A DNA stretch of 64,000 nt from Pseudeuparius sepicola (Eukaryota > Arthropoda > Insecta > Coleoptera > Anthribidae), in the NCBI GenBank assembly GCA_963920635.1, contig OY987298.1, positions 143,318,257 through 143,382,256 on the forward strand. The letters run 5' to 3'. The position numbers were made by a program, and so were the translations under genes. Within the stretch, counting starts at the first letter, position 1. Every line of letters starts with the position of its first letter. The notes under the pieces were generated by a model, which did no database searches, was not told where the DNA came from, and worked only from the letters and a program-made list of their open reading frames with translations. This document shows, one piece after another, positions 38,386 to 50,402 of this stretch.

Positions 38386-39375
38386 CCCTTGTCTAAGGTT
38401 TACAATATACAGGCAACAATAGGCATACGGAACAACTTGTCATGTGTTTTCTATTTTATTGACGTAAGGCGAATAATATAATACACTTACAATTTATTAA
38501 CAATTTTTAAAAAATATTTCTTAATTTTCTTATTGTTACCTGCATCTAAATTGTGAACGAACAAAACGTTCAAGAATGTTCGTTACAAAAAAATACACAG
38601 GGCGTCGGGACGCCGAGCTTCATTTTTCAAAAAATTTAAATTTCGTTGCGATCTAAACTTTATTTGGTCCAATTTAACGCAACGGAAGCAGATTTATTTC
38701 GCTTTTCGTTTACTAATAATTATCGTGGAACGACCCTGTGGCCTGTATCTTATCTTTAAATTTTATCGTTTGAGACGATTTTTTAGCGCATTTCGTTCAC
38801 TTGGATTTTGATTCCGCCATTAATCATCGTTGACTTGAGTACCGTAATGCGTAAAGTACAGGGTGTTTAGAGTTATGTACACCCCCCTTAACTTCTTTAA
38901 TTTGTAACCAAAAAAATATGTTAAATAAAGAAAGTTCTAGATAGAAAGTGTAGGTACTTTCCAAAAATTATACAGAGTCAAAGTGCTAAATGTGGAAAAC
39001 TATAGGTACTTGTGTTTTTTTTTTAACGGAACACGCCATTATAAGCGGTAGCATTCTCGGTTGGATTTGAAACAAAGCGATGTGTCCTTAACTGTCAGAT
39101 GACGCTTCTTGTTGCCTGTTTTGTAGTTTAAGACATCTGTGTCAGAGAATTGAACCACATTTTCATTCAATAATTATAGATTTAAATTGAACGTAGTTTC
39201 TTTACCAAATGAACTGGTTGTATATAAACTTTGAAATATGCGAATTCTCTTCGTTATTTGTGATATTTTCTTCTATTACACCCGCAAAGGTTTCATTTTC
39301 AATGAAATGCAATGGGCATCAACAAATAATGCAAAACTGAAGGTTTCAAGGTAAAATATCATCTAAACATCTATA

Positions 39376-40380
39376 CAGGGTGCTTCTAAATTATGGTGCC
39401 AACGTATTGTGACAGCTAGAAAATGTCATTTGAACAAAAAGTTTCCTATAAACATCGGTCCCAATATGCATGATAAGAAAGTTACAGGGTGACAAATTAT
39501 AGTTTGAAAAACATCTTTATCGCAATAACTTCTACAGAAGTTATGCAATTTAAATGAAACTTGGGGCAGTTCTTTAGTAACTGAAGTGCAACAATTTTGT
39601 GTAAAAACAATTTATTCCCATCGACCACAGGCGGAGGAGCGGGGTAGCACAATGGATTTTATACTCATAACTTTTTTGAGGTTATCTTTTTGGTCTCGCA
39701 GGGTTATCATTTTAGTGCATCTTTTTATTTTGCAACAAAAGGGTACTCTCGTTTCATAATGATAAAATCAACCGTTTGCGTTGAAATTGGAAAAATGTGT
39801 CCCAAAACACCTGTTAACTCCAAAATTCGAAAAATAAAATTTTCCACTACCGCTTTTAAATTTTATAAAATAATTGTACCTTTTAAAGTGACAAAAAATT
39901 CCCTAGGAACAATGACGTCAGAACCTATAGACAGGTTTGTTTTGATAAACGCTTGACGCCCAGAACTAATCACAATCTAAGCGCCCCATTAAATTATTTC
40001 TAAAATGTCGCGAGATTGTCAGAAATTGCCCCTTTTTGTCGAGCCGTAGCGAACTTGTTTCGACTCTGGGTTCGGAGGCGGGCGTCTTTAGACCATCCCT
40101 CGAGTCTTCAGGTGAGGTTCCGATGCTTCCGGCGCCCCCAAACAAGAAAAAACATGCGATATCTAAGTGTGATTCTGGAGGAACTATAACCGGGAATCAC
40201 CGGGTGTATAGTTGGTTGATGGTTGACTTTCTGTCTTTGTTTGTGGCATGTTTTTAGAGTAGTATGGATATATTTAATCTTGGAGTCAAAATAAAGGGCA
40301 TTTAACAATGGGGCACCACGTCTATAGGTTTTGACGTCATTGCCTATGAACTACGTATCAAAAATTTTTCGTTTTCAAAA
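39376..40380. mobile_element. Composite repeat with a CAGGGTG end
   Basis: TA|CAGGGTGCTTCTAAATTATG starts it, with a second cagggtgacaaatt near 39485. The dispersed repeat also seen at 19620 and 29110 fills 39670-39850. An inverted pair (aatgacgtcagaacctatag against ctataggttttgacgtcatt) joins 39910-39930 and 40322-40341. The exact outer limit is unclear. Confidence 0.45.
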
Positions 40381-40385
40381 TGATT

Positions 40386-40725
40386 ACAAACAAAACAGTG
40401 CACTTTATCATACTAAAAGGTAGAAAGAATTTAAAAAGTTATATTGAGAAAAAATAAAGTTTTAGGGAATCTTTCAAAGGTAGCTTGTTAAATATTTACC
40501 TGTGAAACAAAATCCCGGGCTCTTGCTTTTCACTTCTGCTTTTGTAACCAAACGCTGAACCATTCACCCATCGTAAGTGTATATTTTTCCCTTAATCACT
40601 GTTACTTTTAATTCACAAATTCACGAAATTAATTCGCAACGTACTCGCTTTGTCTGCCACATATAAAATGGCCGCCGTTCAAGACGACGTAACAAAATCT
40701 GTACACGGTAGGGTAGGCAAGTGTC
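40386..40725 (+). repeat. Dispersed repeat of about 340 bp, copy 2
   Basis: It matches 38041-38385 in the same orientation, with small indels only. It ends just before the hAT element at 40800. Confidence 0.8.
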
Positions 40726-41211
40726 CTCTCTCTTTCTTTGTGTAAGGTATACGAATATTGAGTTTTAGAATATATTTTGGTGCATATGAACTAAACATGC
40801 AGTGGCGTGCCCATGGGGGGGGGGGGTTTCGGGGGTTCAAACCCCTCCCCAAGCAGGTTAAATTTTCAAACGAAAAGTGAAGAAAAAAATGGAAAACTAA
40901 AGAAAAACCGAAAAACTACTCTACTAAACTACTCTATTAAACAAAAATGTTATCTTTTATGAGTTAAAACAAATGCACCATGCACAATTTGTAGTCTAAA
41001 AACGGATATTTGGATAATGATAATAATTGCACTGTACAGTTCTCCTTCTGCGGCGTAGCTACAGGGGTAGGGGTACAGAATACAGATGATCAAAAATACA
41101 TCTGTACCTGTACCGTCAAATGGGACGAATCGGGACGCTGCGCTGGGGTCAATCGGGACTCGGGGCAAACAGGTTTTCGGGAAAATAACTCGCCGCGGTG
41201 TCGCGAAGCTA

Positions 41212-42054
41212 ATCCTATATAGCAAAATTACATTGGCGGAATATTCTCATAATATGTTTTTCAGAGAACATGCATATTGTAGGAATATTCATAAAAACTG
41301 TAGAAACATTATCTGAACATTCAGGCAACATTCAGGTGTGTTTGCCTTTTGAAGGTACTATTATTTCACGTATTATAAATATTCGCAAATATTCATTGAA
41401 GATTAATTTGAAACTTCAGAAGCATTTTTGTATGTTCTATGTATAACCATTTAATATTCACGTGTAAATTATAAAATAAAAAAAACGCTAACGCCGGCTG
41501 CAGGGTTCGAACCTACGACCATCGATTTACAAGTTCAACGCTCTGACCAAGTGAGCCATCGACGTACTTGGAACTATTAGCTAAAAATAGTGTAAGCTAG
41601 AATCTCGGTGATGATATTCCAGTTATCGCCACTCGTGAACATTGATAAGATAAGTATATCCTGAATGTCTTATATACAACCATTTGTGAACATTCATAAG
41701 ATATTTGCTGTATGAATATACTATTTAACATGTTCCAGCAATATTCCAAAATTGCACATTTCTAAGGCGAACGTGCCTGTAATGTACTTAAGTTACATGT
41801 TCAATTTGTACATATTTATAAGAACCACTAAGTTAGGAATATGTTACACAAGATATTGTGGAAATATACATCATTTGGACATTCATCTAATATATTTGTA
41901 TCTGCGCTTAACAAATATCTTGGTTATATTATGCACTTACTGAACATATTTCGTAAAATATTGTAACAATGTTTTATAAATATGAGGGAATATTTTTTGC
42001 ACATTATAGGAACTTATTTTGTATATTCCAAAAATATTAGATGCTATATGGGAT
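41212..42054. mobile_element. Nested element, ATCCYATATAGCA ends, AATATTC-rich
   Basis: Ends ATCCTATATAGCA and TGCTATATGGGAT form a 13-bp inverted repeat. The body is a quasi-periodic series of gaacattcataag / aatattc(t)cataatat words on both strands and holds a tRNA-like sequence. The terminus resembles that of the 27102-28543 element (ATCCCAGCCAGCAA). The target duplication is unclear. Confidence 0.6.
41491..41565 (-). pseudogene. tRNA-Thr(TGT)-like sequence (pseudogene or tRNA-derived)
   Basis: The minus strand gives box A TGGCTCACTTGG and box B GGTTCGAACC. The D stem GCTC/GAGC is intact, the anticodon loop CTTGTAA holds TGT, and the T stem is GTAGG/CCTGC. The acceptor ACGTCGA/CCGGCGT pairs at 6 of 7, but two extra bases separate it from the T stem. 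The anticodon stem has one A-A mismatch. These defects and its place inside a transposon argue against a working tRNA gene. Confidence 0.5.
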
Positions 42055-42911
42055 GTTTTCAGATCGGATAGGTAGTCGGAACTCTTAGTCCAAGTCCAAA
42101 TCCAAAAAACGAAAACTTGATTTTGGATTGTAGGTTTATTAAAATCAGTTTTGTTCCTTTTTAAGAATACATTTTTTACATTTTTAGTATATTTTTTAAC
42201 TACCAGTCTTAGATTTTTCTCTCCCCCCCCTCCCATTCTCCCTCCCCTAAACCTCCATTCGCTTAACCCCCGAACCGCCCCCAGACACAATCTCTGGGCA
42301 CGCCACTGTAAACATGTACTAAGCAAGTAAGTCGCAAATATTATTCATATCAAAAACAACATGTAGAACATAAATAATATACTTATATGTCTCTGATTGT
42401 ACCTATCTACTTTAGAAATCAGTGTAAACAAGTTTTCTTTTGTTTTTTCGTTGCCAACTCCTTTATTCATGATGGTGTCTTTATAACTAAAGCTCACTTC
42501 TTTGTAGATGAGTAGGTTAGTAGCTATATAAAATTCAATTTACCTACGAATATCCGAAATAGGTTTATTTTAATGCAATGAAAATGAAACCGTAATAATG
42601 GTAATGACCACCCTTCCTCCTCACACATTAGAGTAACTCATCTAATATACTGTATTTACTTCAATCTCCAATCAAAATCTCGACCAATAAAGACAAAATT
42701 TTCAGAGAAATTATTGCACATGGTCCAATTTCGAAATTTAAATTTCTCAAATAATAATGAAACTGAACGCAAATCTATACGGCTGTTTTTAAAAGTGGCA
42801 GGATTGTGACTTATGATAAATAAGTATTTACTTTTTTTTTAAATAGTCCGATAAATAGTTTAATTTTAATAATAATTGCAGTATGACTGACTACCTACTA
42901 ATATAATTTAC

Positions 42912-42912
<1 letters not shown>

Positions 42913-42957
<45 letters not shown>
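42913..42957. repeat. (TA)n microsatellite
   Basis: About 22 TA units. It borders a copy of the terminal exon-like segment from the 27-kb transposon. A second short TA tract lies near 43175-43195. Confidence 0.95.
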
Positions 42958-42958
<1 letters not shown>

Positions 42959-42959
<1 letters not shown>

Positions 42960-43068
42960 AATGTGCTGTTGGCTCCTGCCTGGACTTCATTTGTTGCTTC
43001 CCAAATCATGCCTATCTTTTGATTTGGTTAATGTTGCACCGTACTGATGATTGCCAAATAGCATGAAA
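42959..43068 (+). repeat. Copy of the 27863-27976 segment
   Basis: aaatgtgctgttggctcctg through atagcatgaa matches the 27-kb element with a 4-bp deletion (cattattgtg to catttg) that breaks its frame. Neither flank matches that element. Confidence 0.8.
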
Positions 43069-43708
43069 CACGTGTATGCGGTTACTAGTTTTTTCTTTTT
43101 GTTAACTTTGAGTGTTTGCCCATTATCACCTTTTCTTGTAATTATTACATTTACACTCGCTAATCTTACATCCTTATATATATATATATATATATGTGCT
43201 TATATCTACGCGAGTTCTTTTAAGAAAATCCGCATTCATAAAATATGACTAGTTGGATTTTCAAAAGCTGACGGACAGCACAATGGGCTGATAAGTAGCA
43301 GATTCTTGAATTCCGACAGATAACTGCAAAAGATTTAAGAGCCGGCTGGTAAAGCTGTTGTGTAACGGTAACTCAGATGGACAATTCGGTTTTCCACGCA
43401 TATCTTGAAGAAAAAATCGCATTGATACCTACCGTTAGTATTCACGTAGAAATACCAAATCAACAGAATCTGAGGGACAAATAAAACACGCGCATATTTT
43501 GGATATGCTCGGACGAAGACTTTTGGTGCAAAATATTGTGTTTTAAACTGACCAACAACTTTGTATTCGAATGCCTTTCAAATGAATGAACGCCATCGAA
43601 CAACATGACATTGACAACCTAATTCTGAGTATGCTTCGTAGATGTAGACAGTCGTGGTGGTAATCTCCTGTATTAATTATTATTTAATGTTGCTTTATTG
43701 TTGTTAAT

Positions 43709-44726
43709 CAGGGACTCTTTAAAATAAGTGGACCCAGCATGTCACAGTCTATCACATAGAAAAAGTGAAGCCTTGAGGGGAAGTTTGTTTTCTGTATACT
43801 CCAAGGAGACCACATAAGTGGGCTGGTACAAGGTTATGTTATATGTCGGTGTCCAACTGCCATCAGGTTTTTATGTGACATGCCAGTGCCATAGATTCCA
43901 AAGGACGCAAAATATTTCCCATCATACTTCACAATTTTTAAGGTCTCTAACTTCCAGATAGTCAATTAAAGGTAGTAGTCCCAATAATTGCAACCAGATT
44001 TTTCTTGTCTCACCTTTAGTAATCCTACAATTCCCATTACGTGGGCATTACGTATAAGTATGTAGTTCAAAACAAAAATGGTATTTGGTAAATTTTAAAT
44101 TATTAAGCAGGTAGCTTCAGTTAGGTCTTTTTTTAAACAGTTTTTATCTACAACTATAAGTTTATTTTACGTTTGTGAGGTACTTTGGAAGATAAATAAA
44201 ATTACAAAAATGAGCACCGAGAAAAACTACATGATTAGAACTAAGTACAAGACCTAATCTTATTAGTCCATCCCGAAATCTGTGAAAGTTCTTTGGGTAG
44301 ATACATTCAACAAGGGAAGAAAGTTCAAGTACGTACACCTACATAATATTACAAATGGTTTGAGGAACCTGGTAACAAGTGCAATAGCGACAAATTCTCA
44401 AATAAGCAAAATCGACACTGACTTACCATACTTATATTATTTAAATTCCTGGAAATAATTGCAGGAAACCAAATTCAAATATAAAATAAATTTGTTTCAT
44501 TTGACAGTTGCCATATTCTGTGTTTGTTGACAGAACATTGTCAAGTAATTTTTAGAAATCATGGACACCATTATTAATTTTTACTAACAATCAAAGTACC
44601 TGTTATATTCATAGATTCTCCAATAAAATGGCATACTTGGCATCATTGAGACCATTAGAATGAGGAAAGAAACGGCCTCATTTTGGAAAGTATAATGCTT
44701 GGTCCCCTTACTTTAAAGGGTCCCTG
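43709..44726 (+). mobile_element. hAT MITE family CAGGGACYC, copy A
   Basis: 1,018 bp with inverted ends CAGGGACTCTTTAAAATAAG and CAGGGACCCTTTAAAGTAAG. TTGTTAAT is exactly duplicated at 43701-43708 and 44727-44734, the 8-bp signature of hAT insertion. No transposase. Closely similar to the copies at 47614, 50403 and 51380. Confidence 0.92.
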
Positions 44727-45470
44727 TTGTTAATTATTTGTTGCAAAAACATGCATAATTTTTTTTTCTGGAAACTATGTAAATTTTCTTAATTCTTTTG
44801 TACATTTTGACACATATAAGTCTATTTAGAATTCAGCTATAAATATAACAAAGTATGACAGAAAATTGTGTTTTATTTCACAATGTTTATCCTTATTGCC
44901 CCTTAGATTCGTTTGATGTGTGTATTTCTTAAACGGTCATATACAAAGCAGCTACGTCTGTATGTCTTGAGTCCTACTTTCGTCAGTAGCAGCTCGTCAT
45001 ATTTTTCTTTGGGTCTGCGCTCTGTTATAGTTTCTTCAAATGCAGGCAAATAAATAGCTTTCTCTATGGGGAATTACACATTAAATCTACCACGACGTGC
45101 GCCAAGCGAAGGCAGCGACCCATTTTCTTCTAGGAAACTTTAAAAACACAGTTCGGGGACAACAACCCTGCCGCACAGTGGGTCGTTTATCTCGTTGGAT
45201 TTCCACTTTACTCGGGCTTGGTGGACTTTTTGGCTCGTCTGGAAGCCGGCTCTGGCGCCATGGCGTCGCGGCCAAGTCCCAGGATCGAGAAAAACACGGA
45301 GAAATATGATCTCATCTCAACCTACTGAAATTCGCGCAAATATGACGCTGTCGGTATGCGGAAATTTTATGAGTAATGAGGAAGAAGTCATTGTCATTAG
45401 ACCTATAGCGTTGACCGACGTATTTATAAAGACTTCTCAGGGCTATATAGCTTTATGTCGGGTCGCGGAA

Positions 45471-45635
45471 AATTGTTCGAAAAACATTTGTTCGAAAAAC
45501 ATTTGTTCGAAAACAATTGTTCGAAAAACATCTGTTCGAAAAAACATTTGTTCGAATGGCATTTGTTCGAAAAAAATTTTGTTCGAAAAAACACTTGTTC
45601 GAAAAAACATTTGTTTGAAAAAAAATTGTTTGATT
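45471..45635. repeat. Minisatellite, TTGTTCGAAAAACAT unit
   Basis: About ten copies of a 15-17-bp unit, ttgttcgaaaaacat, with small indels. It produces an open frame on the plus strand that repeats Cys-Ser-Lys-Asn-Ile but is not gene-like. Confidence 0.9.
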
Positions 45636-45937
45636 TTATAAGAGATACTTTCTTATCTTATTCCAACTAGGAAAACAGAAAAATATCTCGAAAAAGAGTA
45701 AGAGAAGACTATAATAATAATAATAATTCTCACCCTCACAATACTCCAATAATGTTACATATCTTTGAAAAGTTGGGACCCTTTCCGACAATGTGAAAGC
45801 CTGCCAGCACAATATGTACCTACTGTTGTAACACTGCTTGAATAAGAGGCATCTCGATTTGTAGCTTCTCTGGAATCCGTCAGAGGAGTAGGTTTGGCCG
45901 CAGGTGAGAGTCACAGATTTTTGAAACACAAAATGTA

Positions 45938-46014
45938 CAGGGTGTCAAACATTTTTTTAGACAACCTGTATATTTGGACCGCAAGTTAGAGTCACAGTTT
46001 TTTGAGACACCCTG
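45938..46014. mobile_element. Very short CAGGGTG...CACCCTG element
   Basis: TA|CAGGGTGTC...GACACCCTG|TA spans 77 bp, with an inner (gtta)gagtcacagtttttt also found just outside at about 45908. It may be a solo pair of termini. Confidence 0.5.
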
Positions 46015-46019
46015 TATAT

Positions 46020-47160
46020 TTTGCGCAATAATTTTTGTGCCTTATACTTCTAAGCAAACAAAGCAGGATAATAATTTAGAACTATTTTAAGTTTTTGAAG
46101 ATTTTGGTTTGGGTGTCAGCTACTGGCTTATGTTATGTTTGTGCTAAGCCAATGCCTGACGTAGGTGTCAGTCCATGGTAAAATCACAAGTCATGCAAAA
46201 ATGATCTCTAAAGTCTCTAACAAAAAACCTTATAATGGTGTACAAATTTCGCGTCAGTGGGTTAAATATTTCCAATGCCTAACTACCTGTCAGCCATTGG
46301 CTATAGAATTGGCACTGACTATGGCAGACTTCGGACGTTGGGTGATCAGTCAACCCTTCGCAGTTCTGTCTTCGTCTTCAAGAGCATCAGAACATGTATA
46401 GATTTGTCACTCAACGATTCTGAGCCATGTCTTCTTCTTGTCGAAAGCGCTGAACAGGACCAATTACTACTACTACGATCTTTACAAATTTACAATGTCA
46501 AATTAAATTAAATCATTCAAAATAAGTCCAAAGATGTGTAGTTAAGGAACGACCCTAGAGAATTTATGCGGTCTGTCAGGGGTAAAGAAGAAACAGTATT
46601 TTTAGAAGAAAAAAAGTGAAATATAGGGGAAGAAAAGAGGGAGGGGAAGAGAAGAACAATAAATAGAAAACAGATAGAAAATATTAAATGAGAAAAAAAA
46701 CAGTTGGAGGTAAATAACATGGGAATAGGTACATTACGAGAATCGATATTATAATAGAAAAATAAAAGATATAGGTAAATAAAAGCGAACATTATTTTTA
46801 ATAACAACTGTGACATAACGAACAAATAATAATTTACAAAATTGAAAATCCAAAGCTTTATACTCAAGAATGAGTTAGTAGGTATATGTTCCAGAAATGA
46901 GAATGTTTTAAAAATTGGTGTGACAATTTTATAGGTGGTCAGGTTTTGGGCTTATCAGATTCAGGCTGAGGGTCTAGTCAAAAATCGCTGTCAGTTAGTG
47001 GATAAAAAAATATAAATTTTCAAAGTTTGTTTACAAAAAATGTATTGCAGATTTGATTTGGGCTGTTGGTAATTATTTCCAGTGATGTCTCTCCTACTCA
47101 CATCAATAAACACGCCAAATTTATTTTTATAGAATAAAATTTGATAAATCAATCCTTAAG
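46020..47160. other. Non-genic stretch
   Basis: Open frames at 46165-46401 and 46275-46511 (plus) overlap each other in different frames and show no known motif. The purine-rich tract 46600-46720 explains the long frame on the minus strand. No feature supported. Confidence 0.4.
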
Positions 47161-47167
47161 GTATCAG

Positions 47168-47208
47168 CACAGACCTATATAGCTTTAGCGAAGCTATATA
47201 GGTCTGTG
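47168..47208. repeat. CACAGACCTAT palindrome, copy 2
   Basis: cacagacctatatagcttta and its complement form a near-perfect 41-bp palindrome. Partner of 21185-21220. Confidence 0.6.
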
Positions 47209-47613
47209 GTATCAGGCACTGGTAAGTTTACGTTACCCACAAAAATAAAAATAAGTAAGGCACACAGCATCAATTGTGGGCCCTGACCTATATCAGTTTG
47301 AGGTTATTATTTGCTTTTTTATGCTTGAGAAACGCTTCGCTTCAATCAAGTGATATTTCGTTTTGGTGAAGTGTGAAGTGTTAATTTATACATTTTTTGA
47401 AGAAGAAAAAGCAGGTTTTTGATTACCTACCGAAACAAACGGAGGGCCCCATAATAGTGTTAGCCCAGGGCCTCCAAAACTTACGGTACGCCCCTGCTCT
47501 GATGGCTAACAATGTATTCTGCATTGTTTTATCTCCGGAAAGTGTATGGTGAGCCAAAAATGTGTCACACGTGACAGCCGTGAGCAGTCTTTAATAATAA
47601 TATCAGTCAGCGC

Positions 47614-48613
47614 CAGGGACTCTTTAAAATAAGGGGACCCAGCATGTCACAGTCTATCACATAGGAAAAGTGAAGCCTTGTTTTCTGTATATCTCCAAGG
47701 AGACCACATAAGTGGGCTGGTACAAGGTTATGTTATATATGTCAGTGTCCAACTGCCATCAGGTTTTATGTGACATGCCAGTGCCATAGATTCCAAAGGA
47801 GGCAAAATATTTCCCATCATTAATTCACAATTTTTAAGTTTTCAAACTTCCAGATAATCAGTTAAAGGTAATGCGGCCGTCTCTAGTAGTCCCAATAATT
47901 GCAACCAGATTTTTCTTGTCTCACCTTTAGTAATCCTGCAATTCCCATTACGTGGGCATTACGTATAAGTAAGTAGTTCAAAACAAAAATGGTATTTCCT
48001 AAATATTAAATTATTAAGCAGGTAGCTTCAGTCAGGTCTTTCTTTAAACAGTTTTTATCTACAACTATAAGTTTATTTTACGTTTGTGAGGTACCTTGGG
48101 AGAGAAATAAAATTACAAAAATGAGCACCGAGAAAAACTACATGATTAGAACTAAGTACAAGACTTAATCTTATTAGTCCATCCCGAAATCTGTGAAAGT
48201 TCTTTGGGTAGATACATTCAACAAGGGAAGAAAGTTCAAGTACACATATTATTACATATGGATTCAGGAACCTGGTAACAAGGTGCAATAGCGACAAATT
48301 CTCAAATAAGCAAAATCAGCACTGACTTACCTTACTTAAATTCCTGGAAATAATTGCAGGAAGCCAAATTCAAATATAATATAAATTTGATTCATTTGGC
48401 ACTTGCCATATTCTGTGTTTGTTGACAGAACATTGTCAAGTCTAATTTTTAGAAATCATATTAATTTTTACTAACAATCAAAGTACCTGTTATATCCATA
48501 GATTCTCCAATAAAATGGCATAGTTGGCATCATTGAGACCATTAGAATGGGGAAAGAAACGGCCTCACTTTGGAGAGTATAATGCTGGGTCCCCTTACTT
48601 TAAAGGGTCCCTG
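47614..48613 (+). mobile_element. hAT MITE family CAGGGACYC, copy B
   Basis: 1,000 bp, same orientation as copy A. GTCAGCGC is exactly duplicated at 47606-47613 and 48614-48621. The minus strand keeps an open frame (48297-48073) containing ECIYPKNFHRFRDGLIRL, also open in copies C and D, which may be a relic of coding sequence. Confidence 0.92.
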
Positions 48614-49076
48614 GTCAGCGCCTATAGGTTTCGTAAGAACTTATGATAAATGACAATGGGTATAGTTGCAATTAAAATTCAAAATTGATTTGGTGATTTC
48701 CATTGTGAGGCACCTAAGCCAAATAAATAATAAATAGGTAGGTACTCAAAATCGTACTGATCTTCTTTACCAAAATGCGTGAAGTAGGTAACTTCAGGTC
48801 ACATAATTGGTAAGCGATTTGTGGTGTCTCAACTGGTTTCATATAACCTTATCTTTATATTTTGTGGTTCGATATTACAAGTCATAACACATTTTCGTTT
48901 TACCATTTTAACATTAGTATATAACAATTATTAGAAAATTAGATAGCGGTAATTGATTTATTATAACAGCATTGCCTGCCTAAATGGCTAACTGCATTAT
49001 GAAATATACATATTTTTAACCTTTAAGTGATTATCCCTATATTACAAAAGCCTATAGGAGGTAGATGTACTATATA

Positions 49077-49279
49077 CAGTGTGTTTCATCTTAAGTGCGA
49101 ACACCCCCGTAAAATTTATATTATTCATCCGATTTTAGCAGGTTTTTTTCTAAAAAACTGGCCACAAAAAACTCTTCTAACGTAGAGTCTTTTGTGACCT
49201 ATATTAGAAAAAAACGGCTAAAATCGGACGAAGAATACAAATTTTACGGGGGTGTTCGCACTTAAGACGAAACACCCTG
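49077..49279. mobile_element. 203-bp MITE, CAGTGTG/CACCCTG ends, TA target
   Basis: TA borders both ends. Arms of about 80 bp (cttaagtgcgaacacccccg against cgggggtgttcgcacttaag) surround acaaaaaactcttctaacgt. A diverged half-copy of this family lies near 14250-14330. Confidence 0.85.
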
Positions 49280-49289
49280 TATGTGTACT

Positions 49290-50390
49290 TAACTGAACTC
49301 ATCAAATAGTAACTAAAAACAGTGTATAATCCTTTGCCTTTTCAGTATAAGATCCGTAACCGTAACATTTCTAAAAAACACAATAATTTGAAGCTAAAAC
49401 TGCCACCGCAAAAGGAATTCTTTTTGAAGTTGGCTTCAAAATGTTGTGGGTTTCAAGCAAGATCTGTAAAGGGTCTTGGGGTTCAGAACATTAAATGAGC
49501 TTTAATTTGAATTATTGTCTCTGATTAGTATATACAAGAAGAGTAGGATGACACATGACACTCTTGCTATGTGAACAATGTTCTAAAATATTGTGCAGTG
49601 TTAGGTACAACCATAGTCCATATGTATAAAAAATGTAAAAAAGTACGGAACAAATAGCGCTATCTTTTCAGATAAAAGACATCATTACATTGTTGGGATA
49701 TTTCTGAATAATAATAATAATTCTCACCCTCACAATACTCCAAGCTAGGAGTACCCCAGAAGCAACCACATGCTTGTGCGGGGGAGGGGGGCAATTACTA
49801 TTATTTTGTCTTCGTTGCCATTTGCGGCTAGGGCCAACTTTTTTCCCGATAGAACTAGGATAGCATTCGCTCAAGTACTACGGAAAACCCTAGAAAACCG
49901 TAGTAATCCCAGTGAGTGTAGGACAACTAGGAAATCACAGGGATAAAGCTATTTAGAAGCAAGACGTGAACCCACATTTTTTGTCCAGCGCTCTTGGCCA
50001 TAGCGGTGTTTTTCTTTAAAGACATGTGCATGCCCTTGCCTCGACATCGGTTCGAACCAAGGTCGATCGAAGTCAGAAAAACATGCAGTCTAAAAAGTCA
50101 GCGCATGTATGTTATTTAAAAAATTAATGAAACTTGTAGGTATATTTTATTTTTTCTTATCTATGCCACGTTTCATAGACACGTAGGTATACTTTTTAAA
50201 GTTGAATTAAAAAAAATAATGACTTCTAGATTTGCAACAGATTTGTTCCCATTCTAACACATTCTTTTGACAATTTTAGTCAAAAAATTCGATGAACAAA
50301 TAAATTAATTAAATAATTGTTATTTTCCGTAATTTTTGACTATTTATTGTGTTTTTTGTTTATTTTAGGATTGGCATCTGTAAAAAACTG
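49290..50390. other. Non-genic stretch
   Basis: No gene or clear element. A (TAA)n run with gaataataataataattctcacc near 49705-49735 matches the sequence at 45712-45735. A GGTTCGAACC near 50050 lacks a cloverleaf. Confidence 0.4.
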
Positions 50391-50402
50391 ATGTGTTGAA
50401 AT

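Larger units (their letters stand above)
36139..38738. mobile_element. Outer element (CAGGGTC ends) of a three-level nest
   Basis: Arms of about 170 bp: CAGGGTCATTTAATCTCGGC on the left; the right arm complement reads CAGGGTCGTTCCACGATAAT. Both arms share taaacgaaaaacgaa-type sequence, gcgttaaatgggaccaaat and (c)ggcgtcccgacgcc. It contains the hAT element 36418-37704 and repeat 38041-38385. It lies just upstream of the GH1-A promoter. Confidence 0.7.
40800..42308. mobile_element. hAT element with 8-bp duplication TAAACATG
   Basis: Termini are CAGTGGCGTGCCCA...TGGGCACGCCACTG. TAAACATG is exactly duplicated at 40792-40799 and 42309-42316. G-run/C-run subterminal blocks are typical of this hAT group. 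No transposase. A second element (41212-42054) is nested within it. Confidence 0.88.

Noticed and set aside
45471..45635. CRISPR-like array of short repeats
   Set aside because: Units are contiguous without spacers, and the genome is eukaryotic.
45195..45641. 148-codon open frame on the plus strand
   Set aside because: Its second half is only the translated minisatellite, and the first half shows no known motif.
50000..50075. GGTTCGAACC resembling a pol III box B
   Set aside because: Neither strand gives T-stem pairing or a box A at the right distance.
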